Shown piece by piece: positions 1 through 11,195 of a stretch of DNA of 64,000 bases. Origin of the DNA: Tretioscincus oriximinensis. Its lineage: Eukaryota; Chordata; Lepidosauria; Squamata; Gymnophthalmidae. Location of the stretch: assembly GCA_022410635.1 (NCBI GenBank), contig JAJVDF010000127.1, positions 248,001 through 312,000 of the forward strand, in the 5' to 3' direction. The position numbers and the translations under genes are program-made. Within the stretch, counting starts at the first letter, position 1. The number at the start of each line of letters is the position of its first letter. Below the pieces are notes generated by a model. That model was given only the letters and a program-made list of their open reading frames with translations. It had not been told where the DNA came from and did no database searches.

Positions 1-1789
1 TAACACCATGTCCACATTTAAAAGCAAAGCATTGCAGTGAATTCATTAGATCTGTAAAGTTCAACATGCAGTTTTAATTGTGCTATAAGCTAACCAAGGA
101 AAAGTACAGATAGCCAGATTGTAACAAGCAGCAGTTTACTAGATGGTTGTTATTATTATTTTAAACACTGCGTCACATTTGAAGCTGTGGGTTTCAAGGG
201 ATATACGAACCCTTTGGGGTTTTGTTGCAAATTACTATGAGAAACATGTGCTGAAAGATGCAAATAATTTGGCTTGCCGTTAATTGAGCAAGATAGGAAA
301 TAATCAAATGCAGGTCTTTTTCCAGAACTGGCAAGTACTTAAGCAGCCCTGTGACAAATATCGAATTACAGCAGCCACTTAACAAGCTAGCAAGATCAGT
401 CAACATGCTGTAGTACTGAATACATAAATAGGAATTTAACTAAATGAGCTATATCCTATTTTAAACTTCAGCGAGTTGGAAATGGCTTTATGCATTTGGT
501 TGGGATGTGTGCTATTCAGGCCCTTTCTGCACTGGATCTTAGGCCCTTTTGTATGTATGACTTAAAATACTTCNGATGTGGATTAGCTTGGTGTGGATTT
601 GTTGCAGCTATCTGTTTGCATTAGAAGCAGCACAATGTATATTAGCATGTGAATGCCAAACTGTTGTTATACATGATGTTGGAATCAGTTCCATGATGCA
701 TCCAGTTCACATCAATACTGTTTTCAAGGACAGCTCCCTTCAGATTGAGCAAAGAATGTTATAAAGAACTGCTCTTATTCCTCTTTCTTCTCCTTCATGG
801 TTCTAATACTGCCCAATCATGTAATGCAACTGGGTGNTGCTACATTCCAGATCAAGCAAATCTGGATTTACTAATGCTGATTTTAGCATAGTAAATGTCT
901 AAAGACCAGTGAAGAGACAGCCCTGTTCATAGTACTAACTGCCTTGCTGCTCATAGTTCCAATTTAGTAAATTCTTTCATCACTGCAATACTTTGTTTTG
1001 TATTTTCAAACACTGGTAGAAAGTTCAAGCCTCTATGCTTGGTTTCCATAACCATATAGAGTTTTGCTTAGTTGGGTAAGCCAAGCATATGCACTCTGTG
1101 ATTATGTTAATCTTATAACCACTCCGTTCTGAATCATATCATTTTATAACCACACCCCATCCTAANAGAGGCTTCCATGGTCAGGATTCATAATCACAGG
1201 GGACGAATGGGGATGAATCTCTTCTTGTTCGGAGACTTTGGCTACATCTTGGGAAAATGTGTAATCAGAAGCCTCATTAAACACAAAAGCAAGTGGTTGA
1301 AAATAGGGCTGTACATGCTCCATGGTGAAGAAATGTACATATTTTTTCCTTTCCAGTGCAGACCTGAACAATCACAACCACTGGATATCAGATTCTCTTC
1401 AGCCCAATGTAAAGTGAAACTCGTATTCTTGAAATTTATTTGTGCTGATCTGAAGGACAATCAGTTCCAACTTTGCAAGCAGGCACAAAATATGTTTCTG
1501 AAACTGTGGTCATTTCAGCACCATGCAGGCAGTCCTGTACTGTGTTTGTTAGTCTAACCGGATGGATTAACCCTGGTGAGAGTTAAAGGCTGCATTTCAG
1601 CCACCAGCTTCAATAGCTGGGCCCAGTTCTCAAAGATTTTAAGTTTTTAATCTTTGGTGTTTCTTTTAGTGGCGCATTGACTTCCAGTAACATTTCCAGT
1701 GGCATTCCTTGTATTCCACTTAAAATGGCCTCCCCAATGTCCCTGAGCATGCGGATATGAGTTATGCACACTCTTTGTATTAGGATAAA
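1..1789. other. Repeat-poor AT-rich DNA, no gene recognised
   Basis: I see no recognisable gene or repeat here. The longest open frame (1177-1557, plus, 126 codons) has no family motif, and frames on the other strand overlap it, so I treat it as chance. Single ambiguous bases occur near 574, 837 and 1166. Confidence 0.6.
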
Positions 1790-1915
1790 AACATAAGAAC
1801 ATGAGAGGAGACCTGCTGGATCAGGCCACTGCCAATCTGATCCAGCATCCTGTCCCACACAGTGGTTCATCAATTACTTCTGGTATCTGAAGCAGCAGAA
1901 GGAAAACTTTTACCT
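1790..1915 (-). mobile_element. CR1 LINE 3' end fragment
   Basis: The segment opens with the octamer-like ACATAAGAACATGAG, then carries the box reading ctggatcaggcc and a cagcatcctgt core followed by a cacagtggttcatcaat stretch. These match the 3' untranslated end of sauropsid CR1 elements read in reverse, so the element points left. It is short and diverged compared with the copies at 8848 and 19965. Confidence 0.8.
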
Positions 1916-2126
1916 GATTTCAATTACATGTAATTGGCATTTAGAAGCATCTGGCCTGTTTTTGTTTTCCAACCTNGAGGAAGTACAAAGAATTGTATCC
2001 ATGAATGCACCTGCCCTATGTGAATTTGTCTAATTTTTTCAAACAGCTATACAGGTTGGTTGCTGTCATCACCTTTTCTGAAAATAAATTTAATTAATTG
2101 ATCGTTCTCTGGGTAAAAATACATTT

Positions 2127-2843
2127 CAGGTAGAGTGGTTAGAGCAGTGATGGCAAACCTTTCAAGCTCGTTCTGTCAAAATTCTTAAAAAAAATAACTA
2201 TTTTAACTTGGGTACCATGTCACATCTAGAAATATCCATAATTTTGTGCTATTTGTAGCCTGAGTCTAGTTAAAAAAAGTTATATTTTTGATATACCAGC
2301 ATGTATTTATTAAAAAATAAGCAGAAGCAAATAATCCTTCACATTAGTGACTTTTTTCTTGCTGAATTTCATTTGCTAAGTATCCAATTGAAGGTTGGTA
2401 TTTAGTACACCTTAAGCCCAAGCAAGCACTACTAACTTCATCTGTCAGTCAGTTTCTTTTATTGATTTTAATTTGCCAGAATTTTTAAAGATATATATTA
2501 AATTTTAAAAAATCTTAAATTTTAATTCAATCAGGTTGGCGGCATATCGCCCAAATGACTTGGTGTGTCACCTTTGACACACATGTCATAGGTTTGTCAT
2601 CANTGGGTTAGAGTCTCAGGCTCTTATTTAGAAATCTCCCGTTTCGGTTCTGCACTCCTCTACAAAAGCCAACTGGGTGGCCTTTGGCTAGTCACAATCC
2701 TTCAGAGCTCATCTCAATCCTACCTGCTTCCTTACAAGATGTCTGCGGAGAAGAAAAGAAGGTTACACAACCATTTTGATTCCCTTCAGGTTGAGAAAAG
2801 AGCGATATAAAAACCGATTCATAACCTTCTTTGTCTAACTTAT
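2127..2843 (+). mobile_element. tRNA-derived SINE (Sauria type), split by a hAT insertion
   Basis: The left piece (2127-2144) carries the start of the tRNA-like head, gtagagtggttagag. The right piece (2606-2843) resumes with ggttagagtctcaggctct, then a box-B-like ggttctgcactcc, a gtggcctttggctagtcacaa core, a tcctacctgcttccttacaag block and a 3' end reading agagcgatataaaaacc. This order is that of squamate Sauria-type SINEs. The 461-bp hAT at 2145-2605 interrupts it. The 8-bp ggttagag found on both sides is the duplicated target. Confidence 0.8.
2145..2605. mobile_element. Non-autonomous hAT transposon with perfect 8-bp target duplication
   Basis: The left terminus is CAGTGATGGCAAACCTTT. The right terminus is its inverted match, ending ggtttgtcatcantg, where the n should be c. 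Immediate flanks are ggttagag at 2137-2144 and ggttagag at 2606-2613, an exact 8-bp target duplication as expected for hAT. The interior is AT-rich with no transposase frame. The element sits inside a SINE, so it is younger than that SINE copy. Confidence 0.88.
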
Positions 2844-5667
2844 CAACTTCTGCTGATCAACTACATAGAATGACCTCTAGTATTGTGCAATAAAGGTTTT
2901 TTTTTTCTAACAATCTTTTCCACCCCTTCAAAACCTTTAAGTATACTTCGGATCACTTCTAAGGCAGTGCCTTTCAAGTTTGAAGAGATAGTTGAAGTGG
3001 TGTGTTGTGGACTATTTTAATGAGGTCCATCAAAGGACTTGATTAGGATGCATTTGGGGCATCTTCTCTGAGTCCATAACATTGGTCCATGTGAATGAAG
3101 CAAGTTTAAACAGGGTCACAGAAGTAGAAGATAAACTGGTCTAATTTGTCCTAAACAAACAACATCCAGGTCAATGTTGTGATGAATGAAAAATAACTGC
3201 ATTCTACTTTTCAAAACATTGGTGTTGCTTTAAACAGAAAGTAGATGGCAGACTAGCCACAACTCCAGATTAAGCCAACCTCAAGTGGGTCCTTCAAATA
3301 GGTCTACACAATTGTATTCCGAGGCAATTATTTTATCCTGCCCAACAAAGGTAATGTCCAACACTCTGGGGTGAGGACAAGAATAGCACGCTGTGGGGAA
3401 AGGGCCTCCCCTCTCAATATCTAACCAAATTGTTAATGTTGCTAATTGCTTTAAAGGTAANATAGTAACGAGCTTTCCTGTTATTGAAGGTGAAATACTT
3501 AAGCTTCTAGTGCAACAGAATGTCATGCAGTGAGGGTAAAGAGGACAATTTACAGTAAATGATCATTCTGGAAATATAGCTACAGATATAAAAAAAATTA
3601 GAAGTNTTTGCTTATTATTTCCCCTTCCTCTAGTTCTTCCCTTACTTAACTGAAATGCATGATGATGATAATTAATATTTATANTCTGGTTTCCTTTTAA
3701 AACACCCCAAAGTAGTTTACAAGAACCTTAAATATAAAGATAAAAACGTGAGAGAACACAAAGAGCAGTTAAAATCTCTTTAAAGTTTTAACGGGCCAAG
3801 GGGAAGAAACAAATTTTCATGCAGAGAATGCTTTAAAGTAGAACTATAATAAGGTCTATGAACTGTAAATGTGGATGCAGTAAAAAGAGAAGAAAAAACA
3901 TTCCATAAGTAAGATGCCATCACTGAAAAGTTCCAACTGTAAACCATCATAAACTGACAGTCTGTACTATGTGGGGTCCACAGTAAGATCTCTCCAGACT
4001 AGTAATTGGGAAGGACATCTTGCAAACCCACAAATACTAATTATCTGAAGTTATATCTCAGAAGGATTGATGCCTTCAGTCGTCACCTCTTCATTCCCAT
4101 CTCCCTGGCAATTTCTGCCAGGCTAGGTGCCAACTTTTCCTGTATGAAAACTTCAAGCCACATTGGCTTCATGCAGGCACAATGAATAAAGGCATTGGGA
4201 AGTCCTCTGCATTGCCATACAAATACTGTTTATCTGAAGTCTCTTCCAGATGCTTTGACAGCTCTTAGGAGAGAGATATACTTCCTCCTAAATGTGCATG
4301 AACAGCGGAAGAATTGTACCTCGAGTCACGTTTTTGGAAAGTACATCCCAGAAATACTTAAGTGTTTTGTCTTTTTGGAAGGAAGGGATGGATGGATGGT
4401 GGGTTGAATCCTCCCATGTTGAGGGCTGAATTACCCCATGATTCATGGGATGGAATCACCCTATTTGCACATGGCTAAATAATTTTTTTAAAAGAAAGAA
4501 GAATAGTTGTTTTCAAATTACTGTGATGGATGGATCTCAATTTTTTAATTTAGTAACTTTAGTTGACTTAAACTTGGCTCAGACATAATTAAATTACCAT
4601 TGATGCTTATGCCAGTATGTTCTGTGATGGATTATACTATGGAACTATGAAAGGTATTTTGAGTTTAGGCTTATGTGATATGCTTGGTTATTATTACCAT
4701 ATGCATAGGCCCTGTAAGTTTTCATTGTGCATGTAACTGCCATAAGCCATTACAAGTGATCAAATCATTGTTTGGTATAGAACTCATTTTTTCCATATTT
4801 TTCATTAAAACATATTGCCAGAGCATTTTTATGTGTTTGCGGTCTTATGACTTGCTCTGCAATCTAATAAAAGAAAACATACAAAGCGGGAAGTAAGGAA
4901 TGACAGTGTCTTGCCACAACTTTGGCATATATTTCCCCTGTGAACATGGGCGAGTTACCTAACATCTTGAGGGCCTGTTTTATTTGTTACAAAGTTCTAA
5001 ATATTGGACAAAGATGTGCTGAGACTTGAATGAAATATTTCTTTGCAAACAAAGTAAAGAGAGTGATTAGACATGCTTAAATAGGTATCCTCTGGGTGAT
5101 ATTGCCTTCATAATGTCTGACTAATCTACCAGTCTTCGTAACAAGAGATGAAGGTGCACTGAAGCAGTATCCAAGTTGAGTTGAAAATATATTGCTTTTT
5201 TGCTTTTTGGAGAAATGTAGTTATCTGGGAACGTCAAGGACATCAAGATGGAAGTCCTTACAATATGCAGGCATAACTAGCCACAAAGTGCAACAATAAA
5301 GTAGCCAGCCAAACATTCGCCCTCCCCCCTCCAACTCAGTTTTGCTCACTGAGATAAAATAGGCTGATTTTTTGGTACTGAACACCTGTGACTCTGGTAC
5401 TCCTCCACTTGCTGTTACCATCTTTTTTTCCTTGTTCATGTAAGCTAGATGCTCTCACCTATCTCTGGAGCTTCAACTCTGTCCAANTTACTAAATTGGT
5501 ACAATTAGACTAAATCTTTCTTGCAGGCTGTCATGACTTCCTAACTATCAATTTGTGCAGCTTTGTAAAGGCAGGGGGAAGAGCCAGCCTATGGAGTAAG
5601 TGCGAGTGGTAGGCCAAATGAGGAATTCCCAGACAGATGTATACGCAGAATATGAAAATATTATATA
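2844..5667. other. Mostly unique DNA, no gene recognised
   Basis: I recognise no coding exon, RNA gene or well-defined repeat here. Open frames of 70-82 codons at 3281-3526, 4195-4407, 4675-4896 and 5221-5439 lack motifs and are probably chance. A short ATGG run lies near 4385-4396. Confidence 0.55.
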
Positions 5668-5739
5668 CTGCTCAAAACATTTAAGGGANCACTTAGTGTT
5701 ACACTGTTATNTTAGTGTTCTCTTAATTGTTTTGAGCAG
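5668..5739. mobile_element. 72-bp palindromic Tc1/mariner-type MITE
   Basis: The element reads CTGCTCAAAACATTTAAGGG at the left and its inverse, cttaattgttttgagcag, at the right, flanked by TA on both sides (5666-5667 and 5740-5741). The termini resemble a known vertebrate Tc1-family inverted repeat that starts CTGCTCAAA and continues into a gggaacactta motif. Almost the whole length is inverted repeat. A second copy in the opposite orientation lies at 53655-53728. The n at 5689 and 5711 can be predicted from that copy as a and g. Confidence 0.8.
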
Positions 5740-5741
5740 TA

Positions 5742-6504
5742 TATTTTAGCTTGCTTCAAAATACAATAAGAAGAGAAGGAAACTATGATACTATTGTTGT
5801 CAAGACCACCACCCTGATGCTAACTACTGTCATTTGGAATTATCTTCAAAACCTTAGCAGTGGACAATTGTAGGCCAAGTTCAAGAGAAAACTGTGTGCC
5901 AAAGCATGGTTTGGTAAGATACATTGGGAGCTCCCAACCAGATCTTTTGACTCTCCCCCACAGCTTTTGCAGAGCCACACATATGAAAAATTGGTGCCTT
6001 CCATTAGAGGGTTGTCATTTGTAAAACAGGATAATTAACTACTCCTGTATCAGCAGTATAAAGCCAAAAACTAACTAGCGAACATGTGTACATTCTATCT
6101 CAATATCACATTCTATATATTTTTCATGTGGTTTTCAGTCAGAATGTTCTGTTACAAACAGCAACAGAGTCAGACATCTTTTTTGTATCCAGTTGAGTTT
6201 GTGCATCTTCCACAAAGCCTGTTAAGAAAAGAGCTGCATTAATAGCGCTCTTTGTAAAACGACGGGATGCTGCTTGCAATCCTGGTCATGCAAGCATCAC
6301 AGCTAGTGAACCTTCATTCCTTAGTGTTGATGCTTCTGGTCACAGAAAACAGTTCTGGAAATTAGCATTTCATTTGTTCAGGACTGTGACCACTTCATCC
6401 ACTCTGAACTATCAGGTAATTCTTCAGCAGTTGTGGTGGCAGTGCCATGGGAGAGTAGGAGTAACCACTGTCACAGCATTTGGCTTGGCCTAATTAAGAA
6501 TATA
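5742..6504. other. Repeat-poor DNA, no gene recognised
   Basis: I see no motif, RNA gene or clear repeat between the palindromic MITE and the next CR1 fragment. Confidence 0.5.
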
Positions 6505-6925
6505 TAAACATAAGAGGAGCCCTGCTGAATGGGGCCAGAGCCCATCTAGTCCAAGATTCTGCCTCATTCAGTGGCCCACCAATTGTATCTGGGCACTCTG
6601 AAGCAAAAGGAGGCAAAAGCTTTACCTGCTCTTGACTCCCTGCAAATGGTACTCCAGGAATACTGCTTGTTGTTCCATCTTGGAGGCACTATCAAGAGAT
6701 CCATCCTAGGAGCTATTGATACCCTTGGCTTACATAAAGTTGTCTAATCCTGCCATAAAGCTATCCTGGCTGGTAGCTATCAGCTATCTTCTGCAAGTAA
6801 ATTCTACAGACCAATGAATCTCTGGTTGAAAAAATACTTTTGTCTGTCTTAATTCCTCTGCCTATCAGTTCCAAGGAATCCACTCTGGTCCTAGTGTAGT
6901 GTGATACAGGAACACTAGGATCAGG
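6505..6925 (-). mobile_element. CR1 LINE 3' untranslated region, longer fragment
   Basis: It starts with aacataagaggagccctgctga and the catctagtccaagattctg block, then gtggcccaccaattg, the gactccctgcaaatggtac block and a long upstream section with atctctggttgaaaaaatac and actctggtcctagtgtagtg. This is the usual order of a CR1 3' untranslated region in reverse. It extends about 170 bp further upstream than the copies at 8848 and 19965, but is more diverged. Confidence 0.8.
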
Positions 6926-7224
6926 GGGAATTCCCNGAAACTGAAAGGAAGAAGAGTTAGGACAATCCACACAGAGGGTTGATCTATGGAATACTTTTTC
7001 AGCATTCACAGAGTGCTTATGGCAGGATGGTGTAGGTGGGCATGCATTCCTTTACCCACTGCAGCATGATGATGCAGAAATATGAAGACCTTCCCTTAAA
7101 ACACTTTAATTGCACTTTCACCACAGATGTGACACATACATATATGTACAAACAATAGAGAAATGGAGATCCTTAGAATCCTCGTCATGTATCACTACAA
7201 AGGGGGAAACATGCACTTTTCCCA

Positions 7225-7525
7225 GGCAGAGTGGTGCAGAGATTAAGAACAAGAAGCTTTCAACAGAGGGGACAGCATTCGAGGCCCATCTGTCTGCCTT
7301 GGGNAGTGGTGAGTGCCCTCTACTTGTTCTAGCTTCAGCAAACCTAGCTGTTCAAAACTAAGCCATAGTAATAGATGAATAGGTACAAGCAGATGGATAG
7401 AAGAGTATATGAATGGATGGGGAAGATAGAATGTAAGCCTTTGGGCAAAAAATAGCTTATAAGCTGCTTTGAGTCTCTTCGGGTGAGAAAAGTATGTTTT
7501 TAAAATCCTTCTCCTTCTTCTTAGG
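7225..7525 (+). mobile_element. tRNA-derived SINE, second group, with CTT-like tail
   Basis: The head reads ggcagagtggtgcagagatta. A middle block, ctgttcaaaactaa, corresponds to the section of the fuller copy at 26957-27276 that contains agctattcaaaagcatg. A ggggaagatagaatgtaagcc block follows, then a 3' end resembling that of BovB-mobilised SINEs (ctgctttgagtctcttcggg) and a ccttctccttcttctta tail. Confidence 0.75.
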
Positions 7526-8582
7526 TTCAACTACCCAGGAGGCACAGTCAAAGAAAGAATAAGTCATTTCTGATGGGCAGCAAAAAGAGATATGAAGATA
7601 TCTGATAAATCAACCCCAAAGTTTCCTTCTAACATTCTTCAGCTCAGCATCTGAACTCCAGATTGACTAAATAACTGTTGATTTCCCAACCGGTTTGATT
7701 AGAAAAGTCTACATGGAGGATTATTTTTCTCCTTCCTTTCAGCTAAACCAAAACCAATCATAGCTGGAAAAAGCAGACATGTTTCCACTGAAATAAGCCA
7801 GGTTTTGTTTTGTTTATTTGTTGTTATCATCATTTTTCAGTGTTGTAGAGCACTGAAAGCATTGCCTAAATATGTGTTTTCCAACATTCCAATCACGAGG
7901 TTTAACCAAAAGCCCTGGAGATATCCCGAAATGAAAAAGCCAAATGTGATTGCATCGGGAATATGTTGGCTGGAATGCTGTCTCAGCAGCTGGCTCGCAA
8001 GATTTTCAATGCTGAGTTATTCCAAGAACGATACAAATNAACAGAGACCTTGGGATTTTTTATATGTCCAAAATCTTCTCTTTGCCAAGNCAACCATTGC
8101 CCAAACTTTTTTGTATGTATCTTATATGAAGAGTAGTTCTCAAAGAGATGATATGATGGTTTGTGTGTTCCAATTCCTTTACGCACAACTTGGCATAGGC
8201 CAAGACTGGATCCACATAATTGGCTTTGTAGTGAATTCTGTACATAATTCGCTATGAAGGAATCACCCTTCCATCCATACTCATCCATACTATCCCCCTG
8301 AGGCTTTGTGAGCCTACATTTCCTAAGAAGCTCTGCTTCTCTTCTGTCATTAGCTGCAGCTTTCTCCTCGATACTGGGCAGGAGAATCAAAATTAGAAGA
8401 AAGGAACGGGACTTACTAGGCTTTTTAAAAGGAAGCTTTCAGGCTGTGATGGAGTTTTAAATCAAAATCACCATGATTCCCTGCTCCTGGGCTGAGGTCA
8501 ATAACCTTCATGAATGCCACTCCATGTATGCAAAANATGCTTATAGGTGTAAACCCATTGAATAGCAAAACTATATTCCCAG
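7526..8582. other. Unassigned stretch with long overlapping frames on both strands
   Basis: A plus-strand frame of 150 codons (7805-8257) and a minus-strand frame of 135 codons (7983-8390) overlap and run through single n bases. I recognise neither product. The plus frame starts with a hydrophobic stretch but shows no catalytic or repeat motif. The minus frame is charged near its start and also matches no family I know. Both may be chance in AT-rich DNA, or the ghost of an old element. Confidence 0.35.
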
Positions 8583-8705
8583 GATTCAAAGAAGTAGCCA
8601 TGTTAGTTTAATTCATAATTTCTAGCAGAGTGTCTCATAGAAAATGGTAAGCAGCAGGAGCTTTTATAGACCAATCTACAGTATTTCTTCAGTTGCTGTG
8701 GTTGT
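8583..8705 (+). repeat. Copy of a widespread amniote interspersed repeat (family not resolved)
   Basis: It contains caaagaagtagccatgttag and, after a gap, agaaaatggtaagcagcagg followed by agcttttatagacca. These line up with the well-known sauropsid repeat in which agccgtgttagtct precedes agcataagctttcg. Similar pieces lie at 10650-10735 and 30505-30600. I do not know which family encodes it. Confidence 0.5.
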
Positions 8706-8847
8706 TCACTCCATAACATCTTTGAAGTAGGTGTGTCCATGAAGGCGTTTGCTACCTACTTTTTCCTTTGTTAGTCTCTNAGTTGCTAAAGATCTCTCTG
8801 CTGGTTAATATCAGCATCTATCCTCAGTATAATGCTACTTTTTTGAT

Positions 8848-9101
8848 ACATAAGAACATAAGAACATAAGAACATAAGAAGAGCCATACTGGATCAGGCC
8901 ACAGCCCATCGAGTCCAGCATTCTGTGTCACACAGAGGCCCACCAGATGCACCTGGGTAGTCCGAACAGAGGAAAGCAAAATATGCTGCTCCTGTTCGTG
9001 ACTCCCTGCAAATGGTATTTCAAAAGTCCTGCCTGTTGCTCCATCCCGGAGGCTACATCCAGACAACTATCTTAGTATCCATTTATACCCTTAGTATATA
9101 C
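8848..9101 (-). mobile_element. CR1 LINE 3' end with four perfect octamers, young copy
   Basis: Four head-to-tail ACATAAGA octamers (8848-8879) form the 3' terminal microsatellite typical of CR1, read in reverse. The body follows in order: ctggatcaggccacagccc, cgagtccagcattctgtg, a cacagaggcccaccagatg block and the gactccctgcaaatgg block. Compared with 19995-20235 I count about five differences in roughly 216 aligned bases, so the two copies are near 98 percent identical. Confidence 0.88.
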
Positions 9102-9479
9102 CCATACTCTCTCCACAATCAGATGCAGTGCTGCAAAATGTATAATATGTTTAAAGAACCCAACAATTTAATGTTTGAGGCATTTTTATTTTGGTTTCCA
9201 ACAAGAGGTATCAAATCAGCAGAGGAGATTGGAACACAGTTTCTGCACACATTCCTNGAATTTGGTTCCCATGCAGTTTCACAATTGGTGGTTTCAGAAA
9301 CACATGAAGTACATTTAGTTTGACTTTTATGAATAAACTGCACTCCTAGAGAGTTAGAACGTGCTAAATGTTTCTAGTCATAGTTTCCATTCATAGCATG
9401 CAAAATGATTGATTATTGTTTATATTGTTTATATATCTAGTTCTTCCTTTATTTGTAAGGTACTAGGCTATTCAATTTC
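9102..9479. other. Short unique stretch, nothing recognised
   Basis: I see no motif or repeat here. Frames on opposite strands (9012-9323 and 9119-9343) cover the same bases and match nothing I know. Confidence 0.5.
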
Positions 9480-10190
9480 TTGATTAATAATAATAAATGC
9501 TACTTAAGACTATGGTTAGTTTTCTTCCTGCTCCTCCTNCTCCTTCTTCCTCTTCCTCCTTCTTCTTAGCATAATATTGCAAACAAAGATCTATGAAGGG
9601 GCAGCTAGCAAGTCTGGCCACATAGATTGCAGAAGAAGGTTTGTCTCGACATTGTGTGGCAGTTGTATCCTGCTTCTTGAGGTGCTGTCTTTTGTCCCCG
9701 AGGCGAGCCCTGAGTGTATTCTCAAAGTAAGAGACAGTGTTGTAGAGAGTGTAGAGCTGATTCCATACAGAATAGAAGGACATCATCATCATTTAGAATA
9801 TTTTTTTTCACAATTTGGTTAATGGTCTTGTTGTGAGTCTTTAGTTGCCTTGGATTAAAGAGGTTGCCATGAGTGCAATATTAGATACAGACTCCATCCT
9901 CCCCATCAAGGTCTGCTGTAGCCCTCTGGAGCATCACAAAATATTATGAAATGCATTAGTGCAGGTATGCAGCCTTGCTTTACACCATTATTTGTTGGGA
10001 AGGGTTCAAAGAGGTTATTACACAGAGAGTTTTGCCTGTTCTCACTGGCCTTCGTATACTGTAACTGGAGGATCATGTTGAAGAACTTTGGGGGAAATAA
10101 CTGAATGATCATGGTTACGGACAGGGGTAAAAATATATAATTATGGTGTGGGTATGTTGAGATTGCCATAAATATCTGTAGGAACTCCAG
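9480..10190 (-). pseudogene. Decayed non-LTR retrotransposon reverse transcriptase with deletion
   Basis: Read on the minus strand, the frame starting near 10060 contains NNGVKQGCIPALMHFIIF, matching the NGVKQGC box of non-LTR reverse transcriptases. Further on, IVKKNILNDDDVLLF sits where the FADD active-site box should be, with the phenylalanine and alanine replaced. Soon after, the frame (9484-9792) jumps to a basic C-terminal section rich in R, K and Q, without the several hundred residues that normally intervene. The element is therefore frameshifted and internally deleted. A purine-rich GAA/GGA tract (about 9525-9568) may be its 3' tail. The clade is uncertain; the host gives no sign of using it. 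Confidence 0.6.
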
Positions 10191-10227
10191 GTAGACCTCT
10201 TATATAGTAGTGGGATATTTATGTATC

Positions 10228-10273
10228 CTATTCTGGGAAAACTTAACTATGGACGTGAGTTTTCCCAGAATAG
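10228..10273. repeat. Perfect hairpin, 16-bp arms and 14-base loop
   Basis: The left arm is 10228-10243 (ctattctgggaaaact) and the right arm 10258-10273 is its exact reverse complement. The loop is taactatggacgtg. Pairing stops one base outside each arm. No TA or 8-bp flank duplication is evident, so it is not clearly a MITE. Confidence 0.85.
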
Positions 10274-10649
10274 CACAAAGACATTATGATGACTTTGGAA
10301 GTTCCTAAATAATTGAGTTTTTGACAATGTGTTACAAAAGTGATTTACTGAACAGTTTTTCAACTTGTAGCTTAATCAGAACCAGAGAAGCTTTCATAGT
10401 GAACCCTGCCCAATCACCCAGCCAGCCCTGCTCCTTTCTGGAATGTTCCCCAAAATTTAGCCAATGAACACCCAGATCCCCAATGTTCTAAATGTGTAAA
10501 ATTGCATCTTCTAAACTGGCAAATAACCAACAGTCCTTTGCTGAACCTCAGTGGAACCTTCACTATTCCCTGGCAGAGTTACTATCCCTGACAAACATAA
10601 TGTCTGAAAGATTTCAGATAAATAGCTGTAGTATTNATTGTTCAGAAAG

Positions 10650-10735
10650 TCCAGGAAGGGGGTACTGGAGACTAATAAGATGAAAGTAGGTAGCATGAGC
10701 TTTCAAATCTACCTTTGCTGGATAATGTCTGAAGG
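10650..10735 (+). repeat. Copy of the unresolved amniote repeat
   Basis: It carries gtccaggaagggggtactgg, agactaataagatgaaag and taggtagcatgagctttc, matching the gactaacaag and gcatnnnctttcg parts of the copy at 30505-30600. Confidence 0.5.
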
Positions 10736-10954
10736 TTTGGCTTGCCTGACCCTTACTGAATAAAATGTCCCATGCACATACGGATGTTGAATTCTGGAAA
10801 TTTTGTTCACTTGAAATAGCCAGAAATACTATCATCATGTAAGCACCTGCTCCACAGGTCCTGCTTTTTGAAAGAGACAGTGGCTGTATCTGCACGCCCA
10901 AGACACTGTGCTTTGGAAATGATTTTGTGTCCCACGAAATCACTTGTGCCTAGC

Positions 10955-11195
10955 CTTCCATGCACTTTAAAGCTCTTTATTGTGCAGTAAATAGCCACTG
11001 CATATCATCCGATTTTAACATCCTCCATTTTGTAAATTTCAAAAGAAATATCTCTCCAGAGCTTGTATTCAAATCATAAAAATCTCATTGGCTCTTGGAG
11101 TGCAGAGACTGCCTGGGAATAATAAGTAGGGTTACAGACAATTCTGGGGATTGTGGTTGAGAAAGTGCATCAGTTCCTTCTAGGGCTCATCATTC
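10955..11195 (-). repeat. Unclassified interspersed repeat U1, minus copy
   Basis: In reverse complement it aligns with 14605-14860. Shared blocks, in plus-strand order, are cagtaaatagccactgcatat, cctccattttgtaaa, tctccagagctt, tcattggctcttgg, gactgcctggga and a final gggattgtggt. The order and spacing of six blocks are conserved over about 230 bp. I do not recognise the family. Confidence 0.65.

Noticed and set aside
1177..1557. 126-codon plus-strand frame near the left end
   Set aside because: No motif, signal or repeat is visible, frames on the other strand overlap it, and composition is like the surrounding DNA.
8848..8879. Four 8-bp direct repeats considered as a CRISPR-like or regulatory array
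   Set aside because: They have no spacers and are the terminal octamers of a CR1 element.
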